A stretch of DNA of 64,000 nt from Streptococcus canis (GCF_900636575.1 NZ_LR134293.1:1923501-1987500), one strand, 5' to 3'; counted from the first letter of the stretch, positions 17,818 through 28,153 are shown. Program-made: numbers and translations. The notes: generated by a model not told the origin, from the letters alone.

Positions 17818-19371
17818 TTAATGAGCATTGATTTCTTGGGCAATTTCACGACCAGACAAGTCTGAACCATAATAAGTTGGCCAATGTTCTAACTCTTTAT
17901 GTAATTTTTCTTGACTGTCCCCGCCCCAGTATAGGTGGAAATGCTCTGCTTTTTCAGGAGCAATGGCATGGTCACTGAATTGGACGTATTTGAATTCGCC
18001 AGCATCTGGTTCTTTAGCTTCAAACATGAAACGAACCCCGCGATTTCCTTTTGGATAAGTCAAGATTTCTTTGCCAGCGTATTTGTAAGTGAAGGTTTTC
18101 TTTTTACCATTACGGATAAAGGTCATGGTCTTTTTCTTACCATTAATTTTGATTTCTTCCACATCAGTTTTATAGCCAGTAGTATAGTAATCTTTGTATT
18201 CGGCTGCTGTCATTTTACCTTTAGATTTTTTAGCCTTGTAGTCCCAAACTTGGTCTAAAGTACCATCTTGTAGGTATGGGTAAACAGATTGCCAGCTACC
18301 TGACCAGTCAGATAATTGACGGTCTTTGACATCTTTGTCTTTGAAGTAACCATTGTAAACTGTCTTAGTGGTATCTTCTTCTGGAAGAATTTCTTTACCA
18401 GCCACATCAGTGGTTAAGCGTAAGGTCTCAAGGTTCTTACGCATAACAGTAAAGTAATCTTGTCCAGCTTTCATTTCTTTTTCAGTCAAACCTTCAAGCG
18501 GACTAAGTACAGCCGCTTTTACACCTGCTTCTTTAGCTAAGGTTTTTGCGACTTTACTTGAAGCATTTTCTTCAAAGTAAATATATTTGATGCCATATTT
18601 TTTAACGTATTTTGACAAAGCTGCAATACGTTTTGCTGATGGTTCTGCATCTGGTGTGACACCGTTAATAGAAATTTGATTTAAGCCATAGTCAAGTGCC
18701 ATATAACCAAATGCCGCGTGTTGTGTCACAAAGCTCTTTTGCTTAGCATCTGAAAGTGCTGCCGTATAGTCTTTGTCAAGCTCTTTTAATTTTTCAATAT
18801 AGGTAGCGGCATTGGCTTTGAAATCCTCTGCTTTTTCTGGGTAAGCCTTTACCAAGCTGTCGCGGATATTTTCCACAACAGTAATGCTACGGTAGGGTGA
18901 CAACCACACGTGTGGGTCAAAAGCATGGCTGTGTCCTTCTTCACCATGTTCGTCATGGTCATGCTTTTTGTCAACATCCTCATGCTCATGGTGATGGTCA
19001 TGTCCAGCTCCTGCTACTAGCAACATGTTGCCAGTTCCCTTCACGATGGTCACTTTTTTAGATTTCAATGATTTTTTAACATCAGAAACCCAAGTTTCCA
19101 TATTGTCATCCATATAAACAAATACATCTGCATCTTGAATTTTTTTAATGTCTTTTGTAGAAGGCTCAAAATCGTGAGGTTCTGTTCCTGCTTTCATAAG
19201 CATGGAAACCTCACCATCATTACCAATAACCCCCTTGGTAAATTCATAAACAGGGTAGAAAGTTGTCATGACCTTAACTTTACCTTCTGCTAAGACTTGT
19301 TTTGCCTGACTAAGTTGCCAAGCAAAAAAGATACTGATTAAACTCATCATTAAAAGAATTTTCTTTTTCAT
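17818..19371 (-). CDS. adcA: Zinc-binding protein AdcA with C-terminal ZinT domain
   Basis: The 517-residue extracellular solute-binding protein of the Adc zinc importer has a cluster A-I domain (residues about 30-330) and a ZinT/YodA domain (about 335-517, beginning near VYNGYFKD). Zinc ligands of the first domain include H66 (EPHDFEP) and H154 (DPHVW), and a histidine-rich flexible loop covers residues 124-149. The signal peptide ends VLA-EG and shows no lipobox cysteine, so anchoring to the membrane is unclear. It is monocistronic; the permease and ATPase genes (adcB, adcC) are not in the window. Tandem AdcR-type sites lie upstream. Confidence 0.95.
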   Translation of the reverse strand: MKKKILLMMSLISIFFAWQLSQAKQVLAEGKVKVMTTFYPVYEFTKGVIGNDGEVSMLMKAGTEPHDFEPSTKDIKKIQDADVFVYMDDNMETWVSDVKKSLKSKKVTIVKGTGNMLLVAGAGHDHHHEHEDVDKKHDHDEHGEEGHSHAFDPHVWLSPYRSITVVENIRDSLVKAYPEKAEDFKANAATYIEKLKELDKDYTAALSDAKQKSFVTQHAAFGYMALDYGLNQISINGVTPDAEPSAKRIAALSKYVKKYGIKYIYFEENASSKVAKTLAKEAGVKAAVLSPLEGLTEKEMKAGQDYFTVMRKNLETLRLTTDVAGKEILPEEDTTKTVYNGYFKDKDVKDRQLSDWSGSWQSVYPYLQDGTLDQVWDYKAKKSKGKMTAAEYKDYYTTGYKTDVEEIKINGKKKTMTFIRNGKKKTFTYKYAGKEILTYPKGNRGVRFMFEAKEPDAGEFKYVQFSDHAIAPEKAEHFHLYWGGDSQEKLHKELEHWPTYYGSDLSGREIAQEINAH

Positions 19372-19387
19372 GATTCCTCCTTCGTGA

Positions 19388-19414
19388 TTAACTGGTTAAA
19401 ATTTGACCAGTTAA
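19388..19414. promoter_or_regulatory. Two tandem AdcR-type zinc operators
   Basis: TTAACTGGTTAA (19388-19399) and TTGACCAGTTAA (19403-19414) both match the TTAACYRGTTAA consensus of the zinc-sensing MarR-family repressor AdcR, and their start points are 15 bases apart. They lie 17-43 bases upstream of the adcA ATG, a position that would cover the promoter or early leader. Confidence 0.88.
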
Positions 19415-19485
19415 GTATATCACATTCTGATCCTTTTTCCAAGTTTTTGTCTTTTTAATCTAACCTTTTAGACAAATTTATCGCA

Positions 19486-19515
19486 AAAAGGAGCTGGGCA
19501 AAAAATCCAACTCCT
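19486..19515 (-). terminator. Probable terminator downstream of the dipeptidase gene
   Basis: On the minus strand AGGAGTTGG and CCAGCTCCT arms with an AT-rich loop are followed by TTTTTGCG. A second, longer GGGAGTGGGAAAGAACTC / GAGTTCGTTTTCCCACCCC stem lies closer to the gene at 19607-19659 but lacks a T-tract. The rest of 19415-19670 holds no gene. Confidence 0.6.
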
Positions 19516-19670
19516 AATTTTATTTAAGCTAGAATTGCAAGACGCAGTGGTTGATTGGCAGCTTTGTTCGCTTTTTAATCTTCAAAGATAGCCTAATCAA
19601 CTGTGCGGGGGTGGGAAAACGAACTCTTTGTTGATTGCTATGAGTTCTTTCCCACTCCCTCAGCTTGCTA

Positions 19671-21068
19671 TTAATCGCTCAAACTGAAACGATTGGTCAT
19701 TAAATTACTAGCATCAAAGAGAATCTTGTTCAAAAGCGTCTGCGTTTCTCCTTGAACATAGTCACTCATTTTTTGATTTTCCTCTTCCAAATCGACTGTT
19801 TCACCAGCCAATAACTCTGCTTCCACAGCATGTAGCATGGCATGACCTTTAGCCATGGTTTCTTCCAAGTAGTTGTTCAAATCAGTTTCATGATGATTAT
19901 AGTGAGAATCCGCCAAAGCTGCAATCAAACGATTGGTCCAATAGAAATTGTCGGTAGAAACATTTTCCTGAGTGTTAGCAACATAATCCGGAATGGTCTT
20001 AACTTGGGTAAAGAAAGGTACCATGGTATTAAAAGGCATTGACCCGTAAGCCATCCATTGAATAGCAGCGATTTCTTTAGGTTTATCAGGACGAATGTGT
20101 AAAATAGCAGTTTGACTGGTACGGTTAATGCCAATAGGTCGAAAGGCTTTCTTACTGACAGGAGTTCCTTCTGAACCGTAAGGGTCATAAACCGTGTCCT
20201 GATAATGACTGCTCAACACATATTTGACATCTTCCACCGTGATTTTACGGTAAGGTTTTTGACACCAAGGAAGGGCAAAGCTGCGCGGGTCTTGCACGAT
20301 TTCTGGGTTTAAGAATTTTTGCATGACCCAAGCACGTGGTGTATTATAGTGGCAATCTTTATCGCGTTGACTACCGAAGGCATAGCGTGGGTTAAAATGT
20401 TCATGACTATAAGTCAAATCCAAATGATAGGTTTCAATGAAGTCTTTTAAATCGGCAGAGCATAAATAATCTTCAGGGTTGTTAAATTCAAAATGGTCAA
20501 TTCCAAATTGATTGGGATTGGTGACATAGGCATCATCTGGTACTCTTCTAGCAATCCAGTGATGACCACCAATAGTTTCCAACCACCAAATGTCATGCTC
20601 ATCTGAGAAGGCAACACCATTTGACTCATAGGTGCCATAGTCTTCCAGAATAGCCCCTAGACGCAACACCCCTTCGCGGGCGGAACGAATATAAGGAAGC
20701 ACTAAAGTCAACATATCTTCCTCACCAATCCCTGATGTTACCAATGGATCAGCCCCTAAAACACGGGAATTAGTAGTAATGGTTTCGGTTGCTGACATAG
20801 CCACATTAACTTCATTCACACCTGCTTCTGCCCAGATACCATCTTTACCAAGCGCATCTGGAACTGAGGTATAGGCCATGGGGTTGTCGGGTAAATCAAT
20901 TTCAAAAGTAGACAAGACCGAACGGTAATGTCTCGGTTGATCTTCTGGTTTCACCACAACCATTTTTTTAGGCGTGAAATCTCCATTTTGAGAATCTTCT
21001 GTTCGAGCAACCATGGTTGAGCCATCATAAGATGCCTTTTTACCAACAAGTATAGTTGTACATGCCAT
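19671..21068 (-). CDS. C69-family dipeptidase (PepD-like)
   Basis: The 465-residue Ntn-hydrolase cleaves dipeptides. The N-terminus [25 protein letters not shown] places the nucleophile cysteine at residue 3 and includes the conserved G-S-T and R-x-E-D elements. Further family segments are [27 protein letters not shown] and [15 protein letters not shown]. Length fits PepDA/PepDB of lactic bacteria. No signal peptide is present, so it is probably cytosolic. AGGAGACT precedes the start. It appears monocistronic. Confidence 0.93.
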   Translation of the reverse strand: MACTTILVGKKASYDGSTMVARTEDSQNGDFTPKKMVVVKPEDQPRHYRSVLSTFEIDLPDNPMAYTSVPDALGKDGIWAEAGVNEVNVAMSATETITTNSRVLGADPLVTSGIGEEDMLTLVLPYIRSAREGVLRLGAILEDYGTYESNGVAFSDEHDIWWLETIGGHHWIARRVPDDAYVTNPNQFGIDHFEFNNPEDYLCSADLKDFIETYHLDLTYSHEHFNPRYAFGSQRDKDCHYNTPRAWVMQKFLNPEIVQDPRSFALPWCQKPYRKITVEDVKYVLSSHYQDTVYDPYGSEGTPVSKKAFRPIGINRTSQTAILHIRPDKPKEIAAIQWMAYGSMPFNTMVPFFTQVKTIPDYVANTQENVSTDNFYWTNRLIAALADSHYNHHETDLNNYLEETMAKGHAMLHAVEAELLAGETVDLEEENQKMSDYVQGETQTLLNKILFDASNLMTNRFSLSD

Positions 21069-21165
21069 TATCAGTCTCCTTTACAAACGTTATTATCCCC
21101 TTTATCATACCACAGAACATCAGACACTTCAAAAGGCAATTGGTTTCTTCTCTTAGAAAAAGGAA

Positions 21166-21193
21166 AATCGTATGACCAAAGGTTCACACGATA
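21166..21193 (-). terminator. Terminator of the rapZ-yvcK-whiA operon
   Basis: ATCGTGTGAACC / GGTCATACGAT arms with loop TTT on the minus strand are followed by TTTCCTTTTTC, nine bases past the whiA stop. Confidence 0.75.
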
Positions 21194-21201
21194 AAAATGT
21201 T

Positions 21202-22113
21202 CTATAAATCGTCCGCAATTTTATTAATTTTACGCAAGCGATGGTTGACCCCACTCTTGGTAATCGGGAACTCAAGGGCATCAGCAACTTGTTGAATGGA
21301 ATAGTCTGGGTGTTTAACACGCAGTTGCGCCACCTGTTGTAATTCCATCGGTAAACTTTCCAACCCAATCGTGTCCATGATTTTAATAATATTATTAATG
21401 GTTTTCATACTGGCACTGATGGTTTTGGCAATATTAGCCGTTTCTGCGTTATTGGCACGGTTGATATCATTTCGAGCTTCCCTAAGTATTTTGATGGCTT
21501 CAAAGTCTTCTTTGCAGGACATGGCACCAACTATAATTAAAAAGTCCATGATGTCTTCTGCTTTTTGCAGATAAGTAACCGCACCGCTTTTATGCTCAAT
21601 GGTTTTGGCATCTAGCATAAATTTTTGCATTAGTTGAGCCAAATCTTGAGCGTGATCAAGATAAACTGAATAAATTTCTAACTGATACTTGCCTGACTCA
21701 GGATCTCTGATGCTACCTGCCGCTAGAAAAGCCCCTTTAAGATAGGAACGACCAGCATCATCGTCTGATAAGACTTGAGGTTCAATGCCTGTTTCCAGAC
21801 CGAAAAAGGAATCAGCTAATTTTAAATCAGCTAAAATGGTTTCCACACCTTGTTCAACATAGACAGTGTAAACACGGTTTTTGCGCAGGTTCGTCTTCTG
21901 ATGATACCGGATTTCTGGCACGATAACATAGGCGTCTTCAATAAGGGAATAAATGTAGCGGGCAATTTTAGCATTTTCAGTGGTAATGGACAAATGCAAC
22001 CTTTGATGAGCTAAGCCCAAGCTGCCTGACAATTTGATAATGGCAGCCAATTCATTGTTATCACCTGTGGACAAGTGAATCAATTCCTCTTTGACCTTCG
22101 TTGTAAAACTCAT
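21202..22113 (-). CDS. whiA: DNA-binding protein WhiA
   Basis: The 303-residue protein has an N-terminal LAGLIDADG homing-endonuclease-like domain ([33 protein letters not shown]) and a C-terminal helix-turn-helix with [22 protein letters not shown]. WhiA influences cell division and chromosome segregation in Firmicutes. It overlaps yvcK by four bases (ATGA), the conserved rapZ-yvcK-whiA arrangement. Confidence 0.96.
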   Translation of the reverse strand: MSFTTKVKEELIHLSTGDNNELAAIIKLSGSLGLAHQRLHLSITTENAKIARYIYSLIEDAYVIVPEIRYHQKTNLRKNRVYTVYVEQGVETILADLKLADSFFGLETGIEPQVLSDDDAGRSYLKGAFLAAGSIRDPESGKYQLEIYSVYLDHAQDLAQLMQKFMLDAKTIEHKSGAVTYLQKAEDIMDFLIIVGAMSCKEDFEAIKILREARNDINRANNAETANIAKTISASMKTINNIIKIMDTIGLESLPMELQQVAQLRVKHPDYSIQQVADALEFPITKSGVNHRLRKINKIADDL

Positions 22114-23087
22114 TGCTTGGCTAGCCTCACTAAATTCATTAATTCTTCAACCACTAAGTTGCCATCATGAAAGGCTCCGCCATTCTCCAAGCGCAAAAAA
22201 TTAGACGAAATCACGCGCTTAGCGGCCTTGCAAAGACCAGCAAAGTCATGGTCAACCTGAACGAGGTATTCATCAAATTTATTGGAATTCATGTAAGCTC
22301 GCGGCACCTGTTGCACATTGACCAAGACCGTATCAATCAAATCTCTTCCCAAGTGCTGATTTAAAACAGCCACATGGTCTGCATCTGAAAATTGTTCCGT
22401 TTCACCATATTGGGTCATAATATTACAAATATACACCACTTCTGCTTTAGTCTGGCGCAAAGCTTCTTTAATTTCTGGAATAACCAGATTAGGTAAAATA
22501 GAGGTAAAAAGTGAACCCGGCCCCAAGACAATCATGTCACTGTCTAAAATAGCCTCAACCACTTTACGACTGGCCTGAGGTCTTTGATCGTTGTAAGTAT
22601 TGGTCACATAGACATGGTCAATCATGCCTTGGTATTTGGCAATAGAACTTTCTCCTGCTACTTCATGACCATCTTTAAAAACAGCATGAAGGGTCAGGGG
22701 CTGCTCGCTAGAAGGATAAATTTTACCTGTAATATGGAAAAATTTGGTTAAAATTTGAATGGCATTGTAGGTTGAGCCTTGCATTTCAGAGATACCAGCA
22801 ATAATGAGATTGCCTAGAGGGTGACCAGCCAAGGCCCCGTCACTCTCGTTAAAACGGTATTGGAAAACCCGCTCATAAAATTTTGGCATGTCACTCATCG
22901 CTAGCAGGACATTCCGTAAGTCCCCTGGCGGGGTTAATTGCATGACGTTACGGAGTTCGCCTGAGGAACCACCATCATCTGCAACAGTGACCACGGCAGT
23001 AATATCAACAGCTTCGTTACGAAGGCTTTTTAGGATAACGGGAATACCAGTACCGCCACCTATAACAGTCATTTTAGGATTTTTCAT
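22110..23087 (-). CDS. yvcK: Gluconeogenesis/morphogenesis factor YvcK (CofD-like)
   Basis: The 325-residue cytosolic protein begins with [17 protein letters not shown] and [14 protein letters not shown], the UDP-sugar binding signature of the YvcK/CofD fold. The segment [13 protein letters not shown] is also typical. In Bacillus and pneumococcus it supports growth on gluconeogenic carbon and cell wall assembly. Four-base overlaps occur with both neighbours. Confidence 0.96.
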   Translation of the reverse strand: MKNPKMTVIGGGTGIPVILKSLRNEAVDITAVVTVADDGGSSGELRNVMQLTPPGDLRNVLLAMSDMPKFYERVFQYRFNESDGALAGHPLGNLIIAGISEMQGSTYNAIQILTKFFHITGKIYPSSEQPLTLHAVFKDGHEVAGESSIAKYQGMIDHVYVTNTYNDQRPQASRKVVEAILDSDMIVLGPGSLFTSILPNLVIPEIKEALRQTKAEVVYICNIMTQYGETEQFSDADHVAVLNQHLGRDLIDTVLVNVQQVPRAYMNSNKFDEYLVQVDHDFAGLCKAAKRVISSNFLRLENGGAFHDGNLVVEELMNLVRLAKQ

Positions 23088-23974
23088 GAACGATTTACCG
23101 TTTCCTTACGACGATTTTTATCACGATGGCTTTCATTAACCGACCAATCTGTTGCCAGACTTTCAGCCAAGCGATGGGCAAAGGCAACGCTGCGGTGTTG
23201 ACCTCCTGTGCAGCCAATAGCCACGGTCAAGACAGACTTCCCTTCTTTTTGGTAAGCCGGTAAAATAGGAACAATAAGGTTTAACAAATGTTTGTAAAAT
23301 TCCTCTGATTCTGGGTGAGACATCACATAATTAAAAACGTCCTCATCTAGTCCTGTTTTTTCACGAAGCGCTACCTGATAATAGGGATTGGGTAAAAAAC
23401 GCACATCAAAAACCAAATCCGCATCCAAAGGCAAGCCATATTTGAACCCAAAACTCATCACTTCAATACGGAAAGAGGCTTGATTGGAGCCTCCAGCAAA
23501 CTGGTCTGAAATGGTTTTACGCAATTGTCTAGGAGTTAATTCTGTTGTATCCACCACATGTTGGCTCATGCTTTTCAAAGGAGACAGGAGCTCTCTTTCC
23601 AATCGAATACCGTCAAGCACACGGCTGTCCGCAGCCAAAGGGTGGCTCCGTCTGGTTTCTTTATAGCGTGACACCAATTCCCCATCCGTTGCATCCAAAA
23701 AAAGAATCCGAAAATCAATGCTAGGGTTGCTTTCAATACTATCTAAGATAGAATTAATTTCCTTGAAAAACAAACGGCTTCTCATATCGACAACCAAAGC
23801 CACTTGACGATTTTCATTGGTTTGTTCAATTAATTCTAAAAATTTTGGAACCAAGGCTGGGGGCATATTATCAATGGTAAAGTAGCCTAGATCCTCAAAG
23901 GACTGAATGGCAACTGTTTTTCCAGCGCCGCTCATTCCTGTCACAATAACCAAATGAATGCGTTTGTCTGACAT
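23084..23974 (-). CDS. rapZ: RNase adapter / nucleotide-binding protein RapZ
   Basis: The 296-residue P-loop protein has Walker A GMSGAGKT at residues 13-20, the [13 protein letters not shown] region, a second nucleotide motif VVDMRSR, and the C-terminal CTGGQHRSV loop. In Gram-negatives RapZ binds small RNA and controls GlmS; in Gram-positives (YvcJ) it binds ATP and GTP with less clear function. It is the first gene of the conserved three-gene operon. Confidence 0.95.
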   Translation of the reverse strand: MSDKRIHLVIVTGMSGAGKTVAIQSFEDLGYFTIDNMPPALVPKFLELIEQTNENRQVALVVDMRSRLFFKEINSILDSIESNPSIDFRILFLDATDGELVSRYKETRRSHPLAADSRVLDGIRLERELLSPLKSMSQHVVDTTELTPRQLRKTISDQFAGGSNQASFRIEVMSFGFKYGLPLDADLVFDVRFLPNPYYQVALREKTGLDEDVFNYVMSHPESEEFYKHLLNLIVPILPAYQKEGKSVLTVAIGCTGGQHRSVAFAHRLAESLATDWSVNESHRDKNRRKETVNRS

Positions 23975-24112
23975 TTACATTTTCCCTTTCTCTATTGACA
24001 CGATTACTTTCATTATACCATATAAATTAGGGAGCCCAAAAACTAAAAATGCCAAGGAAAGGTTCTTCTTTTGAGGCATTGCCTCTCCTTAACGTTATTG
24101 AAATACCAACTG

Positions 24113-24187
24113 CTAATCTTGATCTGCTACCACATACTCACCTGCGTCTTGGGCTAGTTGCTTGGTAATTGAAATCAATATATCCAT
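24113..24187 (-). other. 24-codon in-frame extension or mini-ORF after the DUF1003 stop
   Basis: Immediately after the TAA of the DUF1003 gene, the same frame continues ATG-GAT-ATA and encodes MDILISITKQLAQDAGEYVV plus ADQD before TAG. Similar amphipathic tails (MDILLxITKQL-like) often end DUF1003 proteins, so the TAA may be a CAA to TAA nonsense change that removed the tail. Alternatively it is a translationally coupled peptide. There is no separate ribosome binding site. Confidence 0.45.
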
Positions 24188-24619
24188 TTATAATTTTTGA
24201 ATGTGCATCAAATCAGACTGGTCTTGCAACACCAAGTGATCAAGCTTAGTATGCAGCAAGCGTATCCCTTCTTCCGAGATTTTATTGACGTCATAGTCAT
24301 TTTTGGCCTGCAAACGGTCGTATTCAGAAGCCCTATTTTGACTCATCATAATGAGCGGGGCTTGAATCGCCGCAAGGGTCGATAAGGAAAGATTCAATAA
24401 GATAAAGGGATACTTGTCAAAGGCCAAGCCAAAAGGATTCATCACATTAAAAATCATCCAAAGCGCCATAAATATCATAAAAGAAATGATAAAGGTCCAA
24501 GTTCCTCCAAAATGGGCTACCTGATCAGCTAATCTTTGCCCAAAGGTAATCTGGCTATCTAACTCCTCTTGAACATTAAAAATGCGCTCCTTTTGCTTTT
24601 TAGACATTTCAGACATCAT
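24188..24619 (-). CDS. DUF1003 membrane protein
   Basis: This 143-residue protein has a charged N-terminus containing FGQRLADQVAHFGGTWTFI, two transmembrane helices (about residues 38-57 and 67-90, IISFMIFMALWMIFNVMNPF then PFILLNLSLSTLAAIQAPLI), the hallmark MSQNRASEYDR, and a soluble helical tail. This is the DUF1003 layout; molecular function is unknown. It overlaps the stop of the preceding 78-codon gene by four bases. The protein may have lost a short tail at its present stop codon. Confidence 0.85.
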   Translation of the reverse strand: MMSEMSKKQKERIFNVQEELDSQITFGQRLADQVAHFGGTWTFIISFMIFMALWMIFNVMNPFGLAFDKYPFILLNLSLSTLAAIQAPLIMMSQNRASEYDRLQAKNDYDVNKISEEGIRLLHTKLDHLVLQDQSDLMHIQKL

Positions 24620-24852
24620 GTCTCGAATACTCTCATTTTTAATTTGGCATTGTCAATCATGTCATTAAGGTAACGCAAACGGTAAAGAGCCAAGTTGGCC
24701 TGACTGAGAAAAGAAGACGGAGTCAGCATGGGGTAATCAGCCATAATCAATTCTTGTAAGGGTTGATCCAATTCAAATAGGAAAATAGCTTCTGAAATAA
24801 GATAAGTTTTTGCATCAATGGCATCTTTGACCCATTTTTTGTTGCTTGTCAT
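24616..24852 (-). CDS. Small helical protein of unknown function coupled to DUF1003
   Basis: The 78-residue protein is not recognised. It appears soluble and mostly helical, with DAKTYLISEAIFLFELDQPL, MLTPSSFLSQANLALYRLR and a basic end KLKMRVFET. It has no membrane segment or signal peptide. AAAGGAGAAAG lies upstream and its stop overlaps the DUF1003 ATG (ATGA), so the two are co-translated and may interact. It could be the antagonist or regulator of the membrane protein, but that is only a guess from context. Confidence 0.7.
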   Translation of the reverse strand: MTSNKKWVKDAIDAKTYLISEAIFLFELDQPLQELIMADYPMLTPSSFLSQANLALYRLRYLNDMIDNAKLKMRVFET

Positions 24853-25244
24853 ATGCTTTCTCCTTCTTTCCTCTCCTAGAGGGTTCTATCCAACCTTTTA
24901 GAGATTAGGAAAATCTACTTCTACTAGGTTCACTCTATTTTAGAACAAGGGCTCAAGGCTCAGCACCAAAAGCTTGTCCTCGGAGATTATGTGCTTTCTA
25001 ACTTAAAGATTTCTTAACTGCTTTTTAAGGTTTCAGAATGCTTTAGTGAGGCATTTCCTTGCATGCTAAAAGCCCATGGCTAGGTCGTCATGGATTAGAT
25101 TGAAGAAAAACTCCTGAAACACGATAACATAAGCGTTTCAAGAGTTGGTTGACATCATAATCATGAAATCATTTTAATTGACACCTTCTAAAAATAAACT
25201 TTATCTACGTTCTGCCCATGGTAGACCATGAACTTTCTGAATCA
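24853..25244. other. Intergenic region, no gene found
   Basis: About 390 bases between asnS and the 78-codon gene. It holds the asnS terminator (25102-25146) and presumably the promoter of the downstream pair. Short inverted repeats such as CCATGGT... near 25216 are present, but I see no conserved coding frame. Confidence 0.6.
25102..25147 (-). terminator. Terminator of asnS operon
   Basis: On the minus strand AACTCTTGAAACG and CGTGTTTCAGGAGTT arms are followed by TTTTTCTTC, about 100 bases past the asnS stop. Confidence 0.7.
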
Positions 25245-26591
25245 TTATGGTTTAATACGGTGTAACATACGTGGGAATGGAATAGCTTCACGGATATGTT
25301 TGGTACCAGCTACAAAGGTTACCATACGTTCTAGTCCAAGACCAAAACCACAGTGAGGTACGGAACCATATTTACGAAGGTCAAGGTAAAAGGCATAGTC
25401 ATCTGGGTTCAAGCCTTCTTCTTCAATCTTTGCCAATAATTTATTGTAGTCTGTCTCACGTTCTGAACCACCAATAATTTCGCCATAGCCCTCTGGAGCC
25501 AATAAGTCAGCACAAAGCACGCGCTCCTCATTACCAGGAACAGGCTTCATGTAGAAAGCCTTAAAGCTAGCTGGGTAGTTGACCACAAATGTTGGCACAC
25601 CAAAATAGTTTGAAATCCAAGTTTCGTGTGGGGAACCAAAGTCATCACCATGTTGGATAGCTTCATAATCAGCGCCCTCATCAGAAGCATGTTCCTGCAA
25701 AAGACTGATAGCATCATCATAGGCCACACGTTTGAAAGGCTCAGCTACATATTTTTTCAAGAGATCAGTATCCCGTTCTAATGTTTCCAAAGCTTGTGGT
25801 GCACGATCAAGAACACCTTGAATCATAGCTTTGACGTAAGCTTCTTGCAAATCAAGTGATTCCTCATGTGACAAGAATGGATACTCAGCATCCATCATCC
25901 AAAATTCAGTCAAGTGACGGCGTGTTTTTGATTTCTCAGAACGGAAAACCGGTCCAAAGTCAAAGACACGGCCAAGAGCCATCATTCCCGCTTCAAGGTA
26001 TAACTGACCAGATTGGCTAAGAAAAGCGGGAGTTCCAAAATAGTCTGTTTCAAACAATTCTGTTGTATTTTCAGCAGCATTTCCGGATAGGATTGGGCTA
26101 TCGAATTTGATAAAACCATTTTGGTCGAAGAACTCGTATGACGCATAGATAATGGCATTACGAATTTGCATAATAGCAGCCTGACGACGGGAACGTAACC
26201 ACAAATGACGATTGTCCATCAAGAAGTCTGTTCCGTGCTCTTTTGGCGTGATTGGATAATCTTTTGACTCGCCAATGACCTCAATATCTGTCACGTCCAG
26301 TTCGTAACCAAATTTTGAACGCTCGTCTTCTTTCACCATTCCTTTGACAAAAACAGAGGTTTCTTGACTAAGACGTTTGATGGTATCAAACTTAGCTGCT
26401 CCTTCTTCTTCGCCAAAGCGCTCAATAAAGTTTGGTTTGAATGCGACAGCTTGGAAAAAGGCAGAGCCGTCACGTAATTGAAGAAAGGCAATTTTTCCTT
26501 TGCCTGATTTATTGGCAACCCAAGCGCCAATAGTCACTTCTTGTCCTACATAATCTTTTACATCACTAATGGAAACGTATTTCTTGGTCAT
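25245..26591 (-). CDS. asnS: Asparaginyl-tRNA synthetase
   Basis: The 448-residue class IIb synthetase has an N-terminal OB-fold ([24 protein letters not shown] within residues 15-45, shown in part). Its catalytic core has motif 2 ([21 protein letters not shown]) and motif 3 ([12 protein letters not shown]). It charges tRNA-Asn with asparagine. It lies 30 bases downstream of aspC, so the two are probably one transcript linking aspartate supply with Asn-tRNA charging. Confidence 0.97.
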   Translation of the reverse strand: MTKKYVSISDVKDYVGQEVTIGAWVANKSGKGKIAFLQLRDGSAFFQAVAFKPNFIERFGEEEGAAKFDTIKRLSQETSVFVKGMVKEDERSKFGYELDVTDIEVIGESKDYPITPKEHGTDFLMDNRHLWLRSRRQAAIMQIRNAIIYASYEFFDQNGFIKFDSPILSGNAAENTTELFETDYFGTPAFLSQSGQLYLEAGMMALGRVFDFGPVFRSEKSKTRRHLTEFWMMDAEYPFLSHEESLDLQEAYVKAMIQGVLDRAPQALETLERDTDLLKKYVAEPFKRVAYDDAISLLQEHASDEGADYEAIQHGDDFGSPHETWISNYFGVPTFVVNYPASFKAFYMKPVPGNEERVLCADLLAPEGYGEIIGGSERETDYNKLLAKIEEEGLNPDDYAFYLDLRKYGSVPHCGFGLGLERMVTFVAGTKHIREAIPFPRMLHRIKP

Positions 26592-26621
26592 AATGTCTCT
26601 TTTCTATAAATTCATTTTATC

Positions 26622-27818
26622 TTATACTGACTTGGTTCGGCCTTCCATAAACACATGTAAGCGTCCGACCGCCTCTTTTAAAGATTCTAAATCAGTAGCA
26701 TAGCTCAGCCTGATATTTTCAGGTGCCCCAAAGCCTGCTCCACTCACAACAGCCAAACCAACGTCTTCTAAGATGGCGTCAGTAAAAGCTGTGACATCAG
26801 TAAAGCCTGTCATAGCCATGGCTTTTTTCACATTTGGGAAGAAGTAAAAGGCTCCTTGAGGTTTCATCACTTCAAAACCTGGCACTTGATTTAAGAGTGG
26901 GTAAATGGTATTGAGACGTTCTTCAAAAGCTAATCGCATTTCTTCTGATGAAGATTGGTCTCCCGCTAAAGCTTCAATGGCGGCATACTGTGAAACAGTT
27001 GCCAAATTAGAGGTGGTTTGTCCGATAATTTTACTCATGGCGGCAATGATTTCAGGGTCTCCAACAGCAAAACCAACCCGCCAGCCTGTCATAGCATAAC
27101 TTTTAGCCACGCCATTAACCGTAATCGTTTGACGGTGAATCCCCTCTGAAAGCGTTGAGATAGGAACAAACTGGTTGTCGTTATAAACTAGGGAACCATA
27201 AATATCATCTGCCAAAATAAGAATATCGTTCTGCACCGCCCATTCTCCAATGGCCCTTAATTCCTCAGCACCATAAATCATGCCTGTTGGATTGGAAGGA
27301 GAATTGATAAGGACAACTTTAGTTCGGTCTGTTCTTGCTGCTTCCAGCTGGTCAACAGTTACCTTGAATTGATTTCCTTCTAGTCCTTGAACGAAGATCG
27401 GCTGACCTTCTGCCATTTTCACTTGGTCAGAATAAGATACCCAATAAGGTGTTGGAATTAGAACTTGATCACCAGGATTTAAAACAGCCATAAAAAAGGC
27501 ATAAAGCATGAACTTGGCACCTGTTCCTGCCACAATCTCCTCAGAAGATAACGCGTAACCGTATCGATTTTCCATGTAGGTAGCAATGGCAGCCTTTAAT
27601 TCTGGAAGTCCTGAAGCAACCGTGTAAAAGCTAGATTTGCCATTTCGAATGGATTCAATAGCCTTGTCTTGAATATTTTTAGGGGTGATAAAATCAGGTT
27701 CACCTAAGGTTAGGCTTAAAATATCACGACCTTGAGCTCTCAGAGCCTTGGCTCTAGCACCAGCAGCCAAAGTCACGCTTTCTTCCATGTCTAGCACCCG
27801 CTTTGATAGTTTGGTCAT
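26622..27818 (-). CDS. aspC: Class I aspartate aminotransferase
   Basis: The 398-residue PLP enzyme interconverts aspartate and oxaloacetate using glutamate/2-oxoglutarate. Fold-type I landmarks are SLTLGEPDF, the NSPSNPTG motif, ILADDIYGSLVY and the Schiff-base lysine in NGVAKSYAMTGWRVG. AGGAGATGAA lies before the start. It is clustered with asnS and dinG, a common streptococcal order. Confidence 0.95.
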   Translation of the reverse strand: MTKLSKRVLDMEESVTLAAGARAKALRAQGRDILSLTLGEPDFITPKNIQDKAIESIRNGKSSFYTVASGLPELKAAIATYMENRYGYALSSEEIVAGTGAKFMLYAFFMAVLNPGDQVLIPTPYWVSYSDQVKMAEGQPIFVQGLEGNQFKVTVDQLEAARTDRTKVVLINSPSNPTGMIYGAEELRAIGEWAVQNDILILADDIYGSLVYNDNQFVPISTLSEGIHRQTITVNGVAKSYAMTGWRVGFAVGDPEIIAAMSKIIGQTTSNLATVSQYAAIEALAGDQSSSEEMRLAFEERLNTIYPLLNQVPGFEVMKPQGAFYFFPNVKKAMAMTGFTDVTAFTDAILEDVGLAVVSGAGFGAPENIRLSYATDLESLKEAVGRLHVFMEGRTKSV

Positions 27819-28153
27819 TTCATCTCCTTTTTCATCAATCTTCCTGTCTTAACGTCAGGTCAGTCAACAGTAAGTACCTACTCTTTCATTTCCTTTTAGT
27901 ACAGCCTAACTCCCCTCCTAAGAATAACTGATACCTGTTGGTCACTCTTTTATCAATGGGCGAATAATAAGAACTGCCCCAGTCAGGCAAGCATCGCTTT
28001 CTTTGCGAACCACTGTCACTAGGTAACCAAAAAAGCCTCAAAACACTCGAGCGAAGGAGACTGACAAGGGGCACAAACCAAGCTAAGTGGTGCTTTAGGT
28101 TGTCACACTTGTCCACGTTAAGAGATTCCTTCACAATATGATCCTTTCTATTA
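27819..28153 (-). other. Orphan region between dinG and aspC, possible gene remnant
   Basis: 335 bases with an open frame of 82 codons on the minus strand (27886-28134) whose product I do not recognise. It is rich in Arg, Ser and Leu, with GG-rich ends, and does not look like a conserved protein. In several relatives a ypmB-like (DUF5590) gene occupies this position, so this could be its decayed remnant. No T-box motif (GGTGGNACCGCG) was found. Confidence 0.35.

Noticed and set aside
16605..19414. Horizontally acquired island around the insertion sequence
   Set aside because: Base composition and codon use look the same as neighbouring genes, and both flanks are ordinary streptococcal genes.
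19607..19659. Small RNA gene from the long GGGAGTGGGAAAG stem
   Set aside because: The stem lies just downstream of the dipeptidase gene without a recognisable promoter; a 3' end element is simpler.
27819..28153. T-box riboswitch before aspC-asnS
   Set aside because: No GGTGGNACCGCG-type motif or specifier stem could be found on the minus strand, although an amino acid operon follows.
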